A DNA stretch of 64,000 nt from the NCBI RefSeq assembly GCF_021389975.1, contig NZ_CP089981.1:5233501-5297500 (forward strand). The letters run 5' to 3'. The position numbers were made by a program, and so were the translations under genes. This DNA is from Fulvivirga ulvae (GTDB lineage Bacteria > Bacteroidota > Bacteroidia > Cytophagales > Cyclobacteriaceae). Below, in pieces: positions 9,303 to 18,218 of this stretch. Position 1 is the stretch's first letter. Each line of letters begins with the position of its first letter. The notes under the pieces are model-generated. The model was not told the origin of the DNA and ran no database searches. It saw only the letters and a list, made by a program, of their open reading frames with translations.

Positions 9303-9326
9303 AAAGGTGTCCTGAAGGACACCTTT
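9303..9326. terminator. Bidirectional terminator between convergent genes
   Basis: AAAGGTGTCCT and AGGACACCTTT form an 11-bp stem with a 2-base loop. It is flanked by an A-run on the left and a T-rich tract on the right, so it can serve both the plus-strand gene ending at 9237 and the minus-strand gene ending at 9349. Confidence 0.85.
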
Positions 9327-9348
9327 AATATTTTTATAGCTTTAAAAC

Positions 9349-9948
9349 TTAGTTCTTTCCACCAAAGAAGAATCCTCCTATTCTGATGCCAAGATAGCTG
9401 TTTTTGATGTCATCGACCTCTACAGAGGAAGTACCAGAACCACCACTTACAACAACATCAGGAGAGCTTGCTCCAATAATATTATAGTCGATATTGATGT
9501 TGAAGTGTCCCAAATCAAAACCAACTCTTGGATAAAAACCAATTTTAGACTCGCTTGAGGCAGCTGCAGTTGCAGTAGAATTGCCAACAGTTACTGATGA
9601 CGAAACTGAAGCTAAAGAGAAGATACCAACTCCTGCTCCTACATAGGGCCTAAACTTTCCGTTACTTAAATAGTACTGTGTATTAACCGTATAAGAGGCG
9701 TTTCCGGAAACACTACCTTCTGTTTCACCTATGGCTCTGGCCATTGCGGCAGAACCGAGCCTTAAACCAATGGCAATTTCATCGCTAAGCCTGTAAGCTG
9801 GCTCTACTTCAAAAAGAATACCTCCACCACCGTCACTTGGTGATGCATATCCTAAGCCTAAACCTAATTTAAAAGGTTTGTAATCTTGTGCGTTAACGGT
9901 AATCGCTCCGATAAAAAGTAACGCGATAGAGAATAGAATTTTTTTCAT
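9349..9948 (-). CDS. OmpW/OmpX-like outer-membrane beta-barrel protein
   Basis: 199 residues with signal peptide MKKILFSIALLFIGAITVNAQ and a barrel-like body: LGLGLGYASP, AYRLSDEIAIGLRLG, a long Ser/Thr/Ala-rich loop (SVSSSVTVGNSTATAAASS), FYPRVGFDLG and a C-terminal strand SYLGIRIGGFFFG. It is the only barrel of the cluster on the minus strand and differs in sequence from the PF13568 pair. Function unknown. Confidence 0.8.
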   Translation of the reverse strand: MKKILFSIALLFIGAITVNAQDYKPFKLGLGLGYASPSDGGGGILFEVEPAYRLSDEIAIGLRLGSAAMARAIGETEGSVSGNASYTVNTQYYLSNGKFRPYVGAGVGIFSLASVSSSVTVGNSTATAAASSESKIGFYPRVGFDLGHFNINIDYNIIGASSPDVVVSGGSGTSSVEVDDIKNSYLGIRIGGFFFGGKN

Positions 9949-10322
9949 AAAAAATAAAATTTGGTTTAATTTTAACTTTAATAATAATACTTAAAGAGTA
10001 TTAATCAAATGAAATTTGATTTAGAGCATTTGATCATTGATCTACTACACAATATCCTTGCCATAATTTTTGAAATGTTAAAATAGGATGTGTTCATGGT
10101 TATATATTTATGGATAAAACAGCAGTTTCAGGTGATTTGCATTATGCTGGATAATGCCGATTGCTACTTAGATCTTTTTTTTTGGAAAAAAGGTAATAGT
10201 GTAGAAAGCTTTTAAGTTTATATGGTTAAGTAATGGTGGTCCTTAGATTATTCTTAAAATTAAATAAGCCAAATATCAGTTTGTTTTATATATTGCAACA
10301 AACCAAAAACAAAAACAGCAAT
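9949..10322. promoter_or_regulatory. Divergent promoter region of two barrel genes
   Basis: This 374-base AT-rich gap separates divergent barrel genes and must carry both promoters. Two adjacent imperfect palindromes are visible at 9986-10002 (AATACT...AGTATT) and 10005-10019 (TCAAAT...ATTTGA), near the minus-strand start; they could be an operator. No reading frame of interest. Confidence 0.45.
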
Positions 10323-10901
10323 ATGAAAAAGATTACATTACTAGCAATTTTTAGTATAATCTCTATTGTAGGTCTTCACGCTCAGGGTGTTGGCTTTGGA
10401 GTAAAGGCTGGTGTTAACTTTGCCAATCAGGATTTCGAGGCAGATGGCTTTTCTGTTTCTCCTGATGGAAAGACAGGATTCCATTTTGGGGCTTTTGCTT
10501 CCCTGATGTTTTCAGATAAGATGGGCCTGCAGCCTGAAATATTGTACTCTACAAAAGGTTCTGAATTTGACTTAGGGTCTGCAGGATCATTTGAGACTGA
10601 CCTTACTTACCTGGAGATTCCTATTCTTCTGAGATTTCAACCTATTGAGATTTTGAGCCTGCATGCCGGTCCTCAGTTTGGTATCCTTACTTCTGCAGAG
10701 CAGGACGATGAGGATATTAAGGACAGCCTTAAAGGTTCGGATTTGAGCTTGGCCGTAGGTGGTCAGGTTGAGTTGCCTCTGGGCTTTGTAGGTGGAGCAA
10801 GATATGTCTTGGGTCTTTCTGATATTAATGACGACTCTTCGACTAGCACTGAAGTTAAAAACAGAACCTTTCAGCTTTTTGTTGGTTGGAAATTTATGTA
10901 A
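10323..10901 (+). CDS. PorT-like outer-membrane beta-barrel protein, tandem paralogue 1
   Basis: The frame is open further upstream, but ATG 10323 begins a proper signal peptide (MKKITLLAIFSIISIVGLHAQ), so the protein is 192 residues. Body features of PF13568: GVKAGVNFANQDF, GFHFGAFASLMF, GLQPEILYST, YLEIPILLRF, HAGPQFGIL, and a final strand FQLFVGWKFM. It shares strings with the next gene (GLSDIND near the C-terminus, LKGSDLSLAVG against LKGSEVSLGLG), showing a tandem duplication. Each copy has its own terminator, so they need not be coexpressed. Confidence 0.87.
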   Translation: MKKITLLAIFSIISIVGLHAQGVGFGVKAGVNFANQDFEADGFSVSPDGKTGFHFGAFASLMFSDKMGLQPEILYSTKGSEFDLGSAGSFETDLTYLEIPILLRFQPIEILSLHAGPQFGILTSAEQDDEDIKDSLKGSDLSLAVGGQVELPLGFVGGARYVLGLSDINDDSSTSTEVKNRTFQLFVGWKFM

Positions 10902-10939
10902 TTCGGCATAACATAAAGAGATTCGTACTCGTTTGAATT

Positions 10940-10965
10940 AAAAGCCTCAAGAAATTGGGGCTTTT
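10940..10965 (+). terminator. Terminator after barrel paralogue 1
   Basis: AAAAGCCTCAA pairs with TTGGGGCTTTT (one G-T wobble) around a 4-base loop, followed by TGTTAT. Confidence 0.7.
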
Positions 10966-10998
10966 GTTATAATATTCATCAACTATTAATTCATGTAA

Positions 10999-11586
10999 AT
11001 GAAAAAACTACTCCTACTAACCACAATTTGTCTATTTGGCCATTTTACAGATTCTAATGCCCAGGCTGCTTTCAGGCTGGGAGTAAAGGGAGGTTTGAAC
11101 TTTGCTAACTTTAACTCTGATTTTGATACCGATGCTAAGACAGGGTATCATGCAGGTGCCTTTGCAACGTTTAAATTTACAAAGCTTGCCATTCAACCTG
11201 AGGTAATATTCTCAAAGCAAGGTGCTAAGCTGGATATCGATGGAAACGAACTGGAATCTAATTATTCGTACATCAACATTCCGGTTATTGCCAAACTGTA
11301 TCTCCTTGGAGGTCTCAACCTACAGGCAGGTCCGCAATTTGGGTTTTTGGCGTCTGCGGAGCAGGTTTACGAAGGCATTGAAGAGGATGTGAAAGACCAA
11401 CTTAAAGGTTCTGAGGTTAGTCTTGGTTTGGGAGCAGGTTGGGACCTGCCTTTTGGCCTCACTGTTGATGCTCGCTATAATCTGGGCCTGTCTGATATCA
11501 ACGATTCTGATGATTCATCCGCTGAGGCTAAAAATCAGGTGTTTCAGGTGTCGGTGGGATACAGACTTTTCGAACTGGGAAACTAA
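10999..11586 (+). CDS. PorT-like outer-membrane beta-barrel protein, tandem paralogue 2
   Basis: 195 residues, signal peptide MKKLLLLTTICLFGHFTDSNAQ, then the PF13568 pattern (GVKGGLNFANFNSDF, GYHAGAFATFKF, AIQPEVIFSKQGAK, YINIPVIAKLYL, QAGPQFGFLASAEQ). It aligns end to end with the preceding gene. Function unknown; likely an integral outer-membrane protein whose loops differ between copies. Confidence 0.87.
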   Translation: MKKLLLLTTICLFGHFTDSNAQAAFRLGVKGGLNFANFNSDFDTDAKTGYHAGAFATFKFTKLAIQPEVIFSKQGAKLDIDGNELESNYSYINIPVIAKLYLLGGLNLQAGPQFGFLASAEQVYEGIEEDVKDQLKGSEVSLGLGAGWDLPFGLTVDARYNLGLSDINDSDDSSAEAKNQVFQVSVGYRLFELGN

Positions 11587-11610
11587 TTATTTCAGACTCT
11601 CAAATACTAG

Positions 11611-11640
11611 AAAGCTTCACCATACGGTGAGGCTTTTTTT
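11611..11640 (+). terminator. Terminator after barrel paralogue 2
   Basis: AAGCTTCACC pairs with GGTGAGGCTT (one wobble) around a 3-4 base loop and is followed by T7. It separates the barrels from the next operon. Confidence 0.85.
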
Positions 11641-11683
11641 GTGATCAACTTTGCTTTGGTGTGCCATTTGCACCTTTTAAAGT

Positions 11684-12472
11684 ATGGCTAAACTAAAGAT
11701 TCAAAAAGGAAAATCACCCATTGTAGTTTGTGCAATACACAATGGTCACGATATAAGGCCGGAAGTGCTTCCTTACCTTAATTTATCTGAAGCAGAACGG
11801 CTCAGGGAAGAGGATCCATACACTACAGAATGGCTCTATATCTCTGATAACACGATAAAAGTGAAGAGTTCAAGGTTTGAAGTAGACATTAACAGGCCCA
11901 GGGAAAAAGCTGTTTACCTCAGGCCTTCGGATGCCTGGGGCTTACAGGTTTGGGCCAAAGATCTGCCCCGCCAAATCGTAGATAATTCTCTACGCGTGTA
12001 TGATGAATTCTATGAACAAATGAAGGAGTACTTTGACGAATTATTCCTTGAGCATGACTGGCTCATTGTTTATGATATACACTCGTATAACTATCGCAGG
12101 GAAGGGGTGGATAAATACGCCAGTCCGGAAGAAAACCCTGAAGTTAATATAGGTACAGGCAATATAAATAAGGAGCGATGGTCTCCCGTCATCGAAACAC
12201 TGATCTCATGCTTTAGAGACTTTAATTTTGAAGGGCGGTACCTGGATGTGCGGGAGAATATCAAATTTGCAGGTGGATATTTTAGTGAGTGGCTCCACCA
12301 GCAGTATGGTGACCGCATTTGTCCGGTCGCTATAGAATTTAAGAAATTTTTTATGGACGAATGGACAGGTGAGCCAGATGTGCGAAAGATACAACACATT
12401 AGGGAACTGCTTATAGCCTCTGTAAATCCGGTTAAAGAATCTGCTTCTAAGATAAAACTACCTGTGGCATGA
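11684..12472 (+). CDS. N-formylglutamate amidohydrolase-like zinc hydrolase
   Basis: 262 residues. The fold family (PF05013) hydrolyses N-formyl or N-acyl amino acids. Visible signatures are the N-terminal His motif AIHNGHD, a conserved YDIHSYN (metal ligand His) near residue 130 and AIEFKKFFMDE with a conserved Glu. No signal peptide. It is not next to other histidine-degradation genes; instead its stop overlaps the start of the DUF1704 gene (ATGA), which in turn overlaps an ATP-grasp ligase. The context suggests it trims a peptide-like or N-acylated product rather than N-formylglutamate. The family is sure, the substrate is inference. Confidence 0.85.
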   Translation: MAKLKIQKGKSPIVVCAIHNGHDIRPEVLPYLNLSEAERLREEDPYTTEWLYISDNTIKVKSSRFEVDINRPREKAVYLRPSDAWGLQVWAKDLPRQIVDNSLRVYDEFYEQMKEYFDELFLEHDWLIVYDIHSYNYRREGVDKYASPEENPEVNIGTGNINKERWSPVIETLISCFRDFNFEGRYLDVRENIKFAGGYFSEWLHQQYGDRICPVAIEFKKFFMDEWTGEPDVRKIQHIRELLIASVNPVKESASKIKLPVA

Positions 12473-14334
12473 TTGACCAGTCTTTGATAAAATCAATAAG
12501 CAAATCTCTCAAAAGAGGTAAAAGTGTAAACAGAAATTTGCCTTATGAGGGCAAGATAGTTATCGATCAGCTGCTGCCTTACCTTTGTGTCTATCGCTAT
12601 CCTGAGGAAGGTAAAGATCAATATCTGGCTGGACTGCTAAGAACCCAGGCGGCCTATATTCTGGTGAGGCGTGATATTGATATTAGTAAGTTGCTTTGTT
12701 CTGTTGCAAGCTCCATATCCGCTCAGTATAAGGCTGTTTTGATCATTGAAATGTGGCCCAGGCAGGATCGGATTCATGAAATATTTAAGGTGCTATCACC
12801 AAAAGAGAAGGCCCCGGCAACTACCAACGCCTTAAAAGAGGGTCTTGAGGGCATTCGTTTTGATTATCCACAGGTAATAGTTGAAGTTCATGATACAAAA
12901 GAGCGCCATCCTCAGGGGGTTGCACCTCTGCTTAGTATAGAGCAGTTTAAAGAGATAGGAGGTCTCGTGATCGGTATAGAGATACCAACCATTTATCATG
13001 ATGCGGATAAGGAGCATTTTGCCTTATTATACAGAAAACTAAGGTCTCGTATTTCAAGAGTACTAAAAAAAACAGCTTTTGAATTTATAAGGGTGCAGGC
13101 AAGTAACGAGTTTACCCATTATTTAATGTTGGGTAAGACAAGGTTGACCAAATTGGTACGCTCTGCTGACAGAAGAATTGCTGAGGTTAGTGAACGTATG
13201 AATTTTCTGATGAGAGTTACCCCGGTAAACGACGCGTCGGCCTGGGAACAGTTTCAAGAGGATAAGTTTAAGAAAGTTCCTTCATTCAACTACAGACTTA
13301 TTCCGTTAGACCCGGAGCTTGAAAAAAGGAAGCTGTATGATATCAAGCTGGAGCAAATTGACGACCCGACACTGACTTTGCTGCTTAGAAATAAGCGTAA
13401 AGAACTCGAATTACAACTTACCATGCTTGAGGCACGTCAAAAGAAGGCCTTCAGGCATTTGAGTCAAAGTCTGTTCGGAGAGGTGCCGCAAAGCACAAAG
13501 CAGCTGGCTCAAACTATATTGAAAGAGACATCTCCGGATGATACCAGAGAAAAAGTGCCGATGAATAGTGAAGAGTTTGCGGCGCTGGCCAGAGATGAAG
13601 TGGAAATCTATGCCAGGCAATTTCCCGAGTTGAAAATAGGAGTAGAGATCAGGCATGATATTTCCGGACTCATGGTCTCTAAAAGCAATCTGTTGGTCAG
13701 TGATGCTTTTGAAATAGACGCTTTCAGAGCCCAGGCGCTTATACAGCATGAAGTAGGGACTCATATTCTCACTTATTGTAATGGAAGAAGACAGCCTCTT
13801 CAGCAGATGTATGCAGGCCTTGACGGCTATGACCAGTTACAGGAAGGTCTCGCCGTACTAAATGAATACCTTGCAGGTGGATTAACAGCTGGGAGATTGA
13901 GATTGCTTGCAGCAAGGGTGGTAGCTGCCGATATGATGGTTAAGGATTCAGGTTTTATAGAAACATTCAACTATTTACGTGAAGAACTAAAGTTTACTAA
14001 ACATACAGCCTTTGATATCACCACGAGGATATTCAGGGGCGGGGGTTTTACCAAAGATTCGGTGTATCTGAGAGGCCTGGAGCAGTTAATGGAGTTTTTA
14101 AAAAAAGGAGGCAGGCTCAAAACACTTTACATCGGAAAATTTGACCTTAAACATGTAGACCTGATAGAGGAGCTTGTCCATAGAAATGTGCTCAATGAAC
14201 CATTTCTGCCCCCAATGCTTGAAAAGAAAAGTGTAAAAGAAAGGGTTAACAAAGTTTGTAAAGGGTTAACTCCACTTGAATTGCTAACTGATAGTATAAC
14301 GAAAAACGAATATGAATCTAGCATTTATAATTAA
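12469..14334 (+). CDS. QEGLA-motif DUF1704 metallopeptidase-like protein
   Basis: 621 residues with the diagnostic zinc motif HEVGTH (HExxxH) near residue 425 and the QEGLA motif about 35 residues later, whose Glu would be the third ligand. This is the DUF1704 family often labelled 'flavohemoglobin expression-modulating QEGLA motif protein'; the eukaryotic relatives MATCAP/KIAA0895L are tyrosine carboxypeptidases acting on tubulin tails, so a carboxypeptidase activity is a reasonable inference here. No signal peptide or membrane segment. The first 300 residues are family-specific and carry no known motif. It overlaps its upstream neighbour by 4 bases and its downstream neighbour by 23 bases, so the three are coupled. 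Confidence 0.88.
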   Translation: MIDQSLIKSISKSLKRGKSVNRNLPYEGKIVIDQLLPYLCVYRYPEEGKDQYLAGLLRTQAAYILVRRDIDISKLLCSVASSISAQYKAVLIIEMWPRQDRIHEIFKVLSPKEKAPATTNALKEGLEGIRFDYPQVIVEVHDTKERHPQGVAPLLSIEQFKEIGGLVIGIEIPTIYHDADKEHFALLYRKLRSRISRVLKKTAFEFIRVQASNEFTHYLMLGKTRLTKLVRSADRRIAEVSERMNFLMRVTPVNDASAWEQFQEDKFKKVPSFNYRLIPLDPELEKRKLYDIKLEQIDDPTLTLLLRNKRKELELQLTMLEARQKKAFRHLSQSLFGEVPQSTKQLAQTILKETSPDDTREKVPMNSEEFAALARDEVEIYARQFPELKIGVEIRHDISGLMVSKSNLLVSDAFEIDAFRAQALIQHEVGTHILTYCNGRRQPLQQMYAGLDGYDQLQEGLAVLNEYLAGGLTAGRLRLLAARVVAADMMVKDSGFIETFNYLREELKFTKHTAFDITTRIFRGGGFTKDSVYLRGLEQLMEFLKKGGRLKTLYIGKFDLKHVDLIEELVHRNVLNEPFLPPMLEKKSVKERVNKVCKGLTPLELLTDSITKNEYESSIYN

Positions 14335-15352
14335 TGATATAAAAACCGAAAAGGCGGTTTACACTACTGTACATCTTGCTTTAGCTGCCCATAGAATGGG
14401 CCATAAAATATATTTAATAGGGGCAGGAGAGTTGGCTTATACCACCGATGGTCGTATGAGTGCCAGTGCTCACACCGTAAAGGATACAAAATATAAGTCG
14501 TCAGATGTGTTTTTAAAGGTACTCAGGGACTCTGAGCCTATAAATATCACTTCTGATGACCTGGACGTATTATTTATACGCAATGACCCTTCTGACGACC
14601 AGAATGATCGTACCTGGGCTCAAAACTCGCCTTATGTATTCGGGCAAATAGCTATGAAAAATGGAGTTCTGGTACTTAATCACCCGGTGACGTTACCAAA
14701 CTCCATTAACAAGATGTATTTCCAGCATTTTCCTGAGATAATCAGGCCTAAAACCATAATTACCCGGGATCAAATGGAAATAGAGCAGTTTTTTAAGGAG
14801 CAAAAGAATAAGATGATATTAAAGCCACTTCAAGGGTCCGGAGGTAAAAATGTTTTTCTTATTGAAGAAAAGACAAAGAAAAACCTCAAGCAGATCATAG
14901 AGGCTATTAACCGTGACGGTTATATCATAGCGCAAGAATACTTACCTAAAGCCAAGGATGGCGATACGCGGATGTTTCTAATGAATGGGGAACCTCTAAA
15001 AGTAGGTGGAAAATATGCAGCCATAAGGCGTGTGAATGCCAATGGAGATATCAGAAGTAATATTCATGCCGGAGGGCACCCTGAAAAAGCTAAAGTTGAT
15101 GAAACCATGCTCAAACTGGCGGATGTTTTAAGACCTAAATTGATCCAGGATGGTATGTTTCTTATAGGTATTGATATTGTTGGGGATAAGCTTATGGAGG
15201 TCAATGTTTTTAGTCCGGGTACATTAAACCTGATGTCCGATGAATATGGGGTGGATTTTTGTAAAGCAGTGATTGAGGCCATAGAGCGTAAAGTACAATA
15301 CAAACAAACCTATGGAGAGAACGTGGATAATGCTACCTTAGCTATATTATAA
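14312..15352 (+). CDS. Glutathione synthetase-like ATP-grasp ligase
   Basis: 346 residues with the three parts of a GshB-type ATP-grasp enzyme: an N-terminal pre-ATP-grasp domain (MNLAFIINDIKTEKAVYTT, LFIRNDPSDD), the glycine-rich ATP loop KPLQGSGGKNVFLI near residue 170, the adenine-side EYLPKAKDGDTRMF and the Mg-binding IDIVGDKLMEVNVFSPG near residue 290. Such enzymes join a carboxylate to an amine through an acyl-phosphate. True GshB works with GshA (gamma-Glu-Cys ligase), which is absent here, so the substrate may be a different peptide. The gene starts inside the 3' end of DUF1704, 23 bases before its stop. Confidence 0.88.
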   Translation: MNLAFIINDIKTEKAVYTTVHLALAAHRMGHKIYLIGAGELAYTTDGRMSASAHTVKDTKYKSSDVFLKVLRDSEPINITSDDLDVLFIRNDPSDDQNDRTWAQNSPYVFGQIAMKNGVLVLNHPVTLPNSINKMYFQHFPEIIRPKTIITRDQMEIEQFFKEQKNKMILKPLQGSGGKNVFLIEEKTKKNLKQIIEAINRDGYIIAQEYLPKAKDGDTRMFLMNGEPLKVGGKYAAIRRVNANGDIRSNIHAGGHPEKAKVDETMLKLADVLRPKLIQDGMFLIGIDIVGDKLMEVNVFSPGTLNLMSDEYGVDFCKAVIEAIERKVQYKQTYGENVDNATLAIL

Positions 15353-15360
15353 GAAAAAAA

Positions 15361-15389
15361 GAAGAAGCGGGTGCTAAGCCCACTTCTTC
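15361..15389. terminator. Bidirectional terminator between the ligase gene and tyrS
   Basis: GAAGAAGCGGG pairs with CCCACTTCTTC (one mismatch), loop about 7 bases. On the minus strand it is followed by a long T-rich run (complement of AAAAAAAGAA at 15353-15362), so it mainly ends tyrS transcription. Confidence 0.8.
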
Positions 15390-15397
15390 TGATTATT

Positions 15398-16681
15398 TTA
15401 TACTACATGGATCAGATAATAGTTCTTTTTCCCTTTTTGGGCAAGAAGATACTTGCCCTGCAATAGCTCAAAGTCAACCGCATCGTTAGGATCATTTACT
15501 TTAGTTTTATTGATACTTACGCCACCACCTTGGATCATCTTTCTTGCTTCACCTTTAGATTTGAATATTATGCCACTCGTATTTTCAGAAAGCAGATCGG
15601 TAATGTTTGAAGTTTGCATCAAAGTATCTTTGCTTATTTCAGTTTGAGGTACTCCTTCGAAAACCGATAGCAAAGTTTGCTCATCCAAAGAGGCCAGATC
15701 TTCGGTTGTCGACTTTCCAAATAATATTTCAGAAGCCTTCACCGCCATTTCATAATCTTCCTCAGAGTGTACCCTTACTGTTATATCTTTGGCCAGAGCC
15801 TGCTGTAGTTTTCTTAAGTGAGGGGCCTCAGCGTGCTCCTTTTCTATAGCTTCAATTTGCTCTTTATCAAAGAGCGTAAATATCCTGATGAAATTTGCAG
15901 CATCCTCATCTGACGCATTCATCCAGTATTGATAGAATTTATAAGGAGACGTTTTTTCCCTGTCAAGCCATACCGTCCCTTCTTCCGTCTTTCCAAACTT
16001 TGTGCCGTCTGCCTTTTTGATCAGAGGCGTGGTGATAGCGTAGGCTTCTCCCTGTGCTTTTCTTCTGATCAGTTCGGTACCTGTAACGATATTTCCCCAT
16101 TGATCAGAACCACCAAGCTGTAGCTTACAATTTTTATTAGAGTACAGCCAGTAAAAATCATAACCCTGTACCAGCTGATAGCTAAACTCTGTAAAAGACA
16201 AACCTCCTTCAAGCCTGTTTTTTACTGAGTCTTTAGACATCATATAATTAATAGTAATGTGCTTACCTACATCACGAATAAAGTCCAGAAACTTGAACTC
16301 TTTAAACCAGTCATAGTTGTTTACTACCTCTGCAGAGTTGTCACCACAATTGAAATCCAGAAATTTTTCCAGTTGGGCCCTGACACAAGCGAGGTTATGG
16401 TTCAGTATGTCCTCTGAAAGCAGGTTTCGCTCCGCTGACTTTCCGGAGGGGTCCCCAACCATTCCGGTGGCCCCGCCTACCAGGGCAAACGGTTTGTGAC
16501 CGGCCTTTTGAAAATGAACTAAGGTCATGATCTGGACCAGGTTTCCAATATGTAGCGAATCTGCAGTAGGGTCGAAGCCGATATAGGCGGAAGTAATTTC
16601 TTTTTTAAGTTGGTCTTCAGCGCCAGGCATAATGTCGTGGATCATGCCTCTCCATCTAAGTTCAGCTACAAAATCTGTCAT
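15398..16681 (-). CDS. tyrS: Tyrosyl-tRNA synthetase
   Basis: Class I synthetase charging tRNA-Tyr. ATG at 16681 gives 427 residues, the usual length; the frame runs 37 codons further upstream but that part has no family match. Motifs: HIGN (HIGH box) at residues 44-47, the GGSDQWGN tRNA/tyrosine pocket near residue 190, KFGKT (KMSKS box) near residue 230, and a C-terminal S4 RNA-binding domain (EARKMIQGGGVSINKTKV). The gene is monocistronic and convergent with the ATP-grasp operon. Confidence 0.97.
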   Translation of the reverse strand: MTDFVAELRWRGMIHDIMPGAEDQLKKEITSAYIGFDPTADSLHIGNLVQIMTLVHFQKAGHKPFALVGGATGMVGDPSGKSAERNLLSEDILNHNLACVRAQLEKFLDFNCGDNSAEVVNNYDWFKEFKFLDFIRDVGKHITINYMMSKDSVKNRLEGGLSFTEFSYQLVQGYDFYWLYSNKNCKLQLGGSDQWGNIVTGTELIRRKAQGEAYAITTPLIKKADGTKFGKTEEGTVWLDREKTSPYKFYQYWMNASDEDAANFIRIFTLFDKEQIEAIEKEHAEAPHLRKLQQALAKDITVRVHSEEDYEMAVKASEILFGKSTTEDLASLDEQTLLSVFEGVPQTEISKDTLMQTSNITDLLSENTSGIIFKSKGEARKMIQGGGVSINKTKVNDPNDAVDFELLQGKYLLAQKGKKNYYLIHVV

Positions 16682-16994
16682 TTTATTGTTTATTGAAAAT
16701 TGGTGATATTCAGGCTGCAAATATAGAAAATCGCCTTTATCAAATAACCTTTCACTGACCTTTATTGACAAAAGCAGTATATTTTCCTGCAAGCTGGCAT
16801 GTCAGTGAAAACTGGTTCGTTATATTTACTTCACACATTCATGGAAGTAATAAAACTACAGGTTTGGTGTATACATTCACCATCTTTTTTCTCCGCTTAA
16901 GTAATAAAATCAGTGGGTTCAGCATTTTTTTTCTCTGAAATGAAACTAAATGGTATTATATCAGTCTCTATTGTTAGGTTTATTTAAATAAATT
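16682..16994. promoter_or_regulatory. Divergent promoter region of tyrS and the RND operon
   Basis: 313 AT-rich bases with no credible gene. It must hold the tyrS promoter on the minus strand and the efflux operon promoter on the plus strand. I see no T-box, riboswitch or convincing operator. Confidence 0.4.
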
Positions 16995-18218
16995 ATGAAA
17001 TTACGGCAAATTGTTATTATCGCGATAGGTTTATTCATACTGATCGGTTCTTTTTTCTTGAGTGGGATGTTAGGAGGTATGAAAGAGCCACCTAAAGTGG
17101 AGCCACCAGTAGAAGTTAAAAAATATGTAAGGACTGAGCCAGTTTCATATAAGCCCATTCAAACTGAAATTGTAGCGTTTGGCAGGGTAAGAACAGCAGA
17201 GTCTTTGGATATGATCGCTGAAGTATCCGGAAGAATGTCGGCCGGCGCAGTACCATTAAAAGAAGGACAAAGATTTAAAAAAGGAACGCTTTTATACAAA
17301 ATTGATGATACAGAAACCAGATTAAATCTTCAGTCTCAAAAAAGCACCTTTCTGAAGGATCTTGCAGCCATACTTCCTGACTTGAAAATAGACTTTAGTG
17401 ACAATTATAGTGCCTGGGAAAATTATTTCGGTTCTATCAATCTCAATGAGTCTTTGCCGGAACTTCCTGATTATAAAAGTAATAAGGAGAAAACATTTTT
17501 AGCGACACGAAATATTTTTAGTTCATACTATAGTATTAAAAGTGCAGAAGCTAACCTTAGGAAACATCGATTCTATGCACCATTCAATGGTACAATCTCA
17601 TCTGTCAACCTTCAGTCCGGTTCTTATGTAAATCCGGGTAATAATATTGGTAAATTATTGAGGTCAGATAAGCTTGAGTTACGTGTTGACGTAGCTACTT
17701 CCGATATAGACTGGATAGATATAGGGTCTCCTACCAGAATAATTTCTGAAAATGGACAAGAATGGACAGGTACTGTGACACGAATAGGAGAGTTTGTGAA
17801 TCAACAGACCCAATCCATAGATGTTTTCATCAGTGTTAAGTCTGGGGAAAACAGAATGTACGATGGTGAGTATCTAAAAACGATCATTCCCGGGAAAGTG
17901 GTTGAAAATGGCATGATAATACCACGAAACGCGATTTTTAACGGCAATGAAGTTTTTGTACTGAATGACAGTACCCTGAACGTAAAGCAAATCAAAATTC
18001 ACAAGTTGAATGCAGAAACTGCCATATTCTCAGGGCTTAAGGAGCAATCAGATCTGGTCGTAGAGCCGCTGATCAATGCTCATAACAACATGAGAGCTTT
18101 TAAACTGGAGAGTGAAAGGGATATAGACCTGGAGAAAAAAAAGGCTCAGATAGCAAACTGGTTAAAAATTAAACTCAATGGTAAAAGGTATACAGAATTT
18201 AATAGAGTATTTTGTTAA
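16995..18218 (+). CDS. RND efflux periplasmic adaptor (membrane fusion protein)
   Basis: 407 residues. An N-terminal anchor helix (residues about 5-27, ending LSGML) is followed by the HlyD/AcrA layout: a beta-barrel start (TEPVSYKPIQTEIVAFGRV), half-lipoyl motif (EVSGRMSAGAVPLKEGQRFKKGTLLYKID), a short helical hairpin, the second lipoyl half (FYAPFNGTISSVNLQSGSYVNPG) and a membrane-proximal domain. It links the inner-membrane RND pump to the TolC-like channel encoded downstream. The stop lies 41 bases inside the next gene, so translation is coupled. Confidence 0.93.
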   Translation: MKLRQIVIIAIGLFILIGSFFLSGMLGGMKEPPKVEPPVEVKKYVRTEPVSYKPIQTEIVAFGRVRTAESLDMIAEVSGRMSAGAVPLKEGQRFKKGTLLYKIDDTETRLNLQSQKSTFLKDLAAILPDLKIDFSDNYSAWENYFGSINLNESLPELPDYKSNKEKTFLATRNIFSSYYSIKSAEANLRKHRFYAPFNGTISSVNLQSGSYVNPGNNIGKLLRSDKLELRVDVATSDIDWIDIGSPTRIISENGQEWTGTVTRIGEFVNQQTQSIDVFISVKSGENRMYDGEYLKTIIPGKVVENGMIIPRNAIFNGNEVFVLNDSTLNVKQIKIHKLNAETAIFSGLKEQSDLVVEPLINAHNNMRAFKLESERDIDLEKKKAQIANWLKIKLNGKRYTEFNRVFC

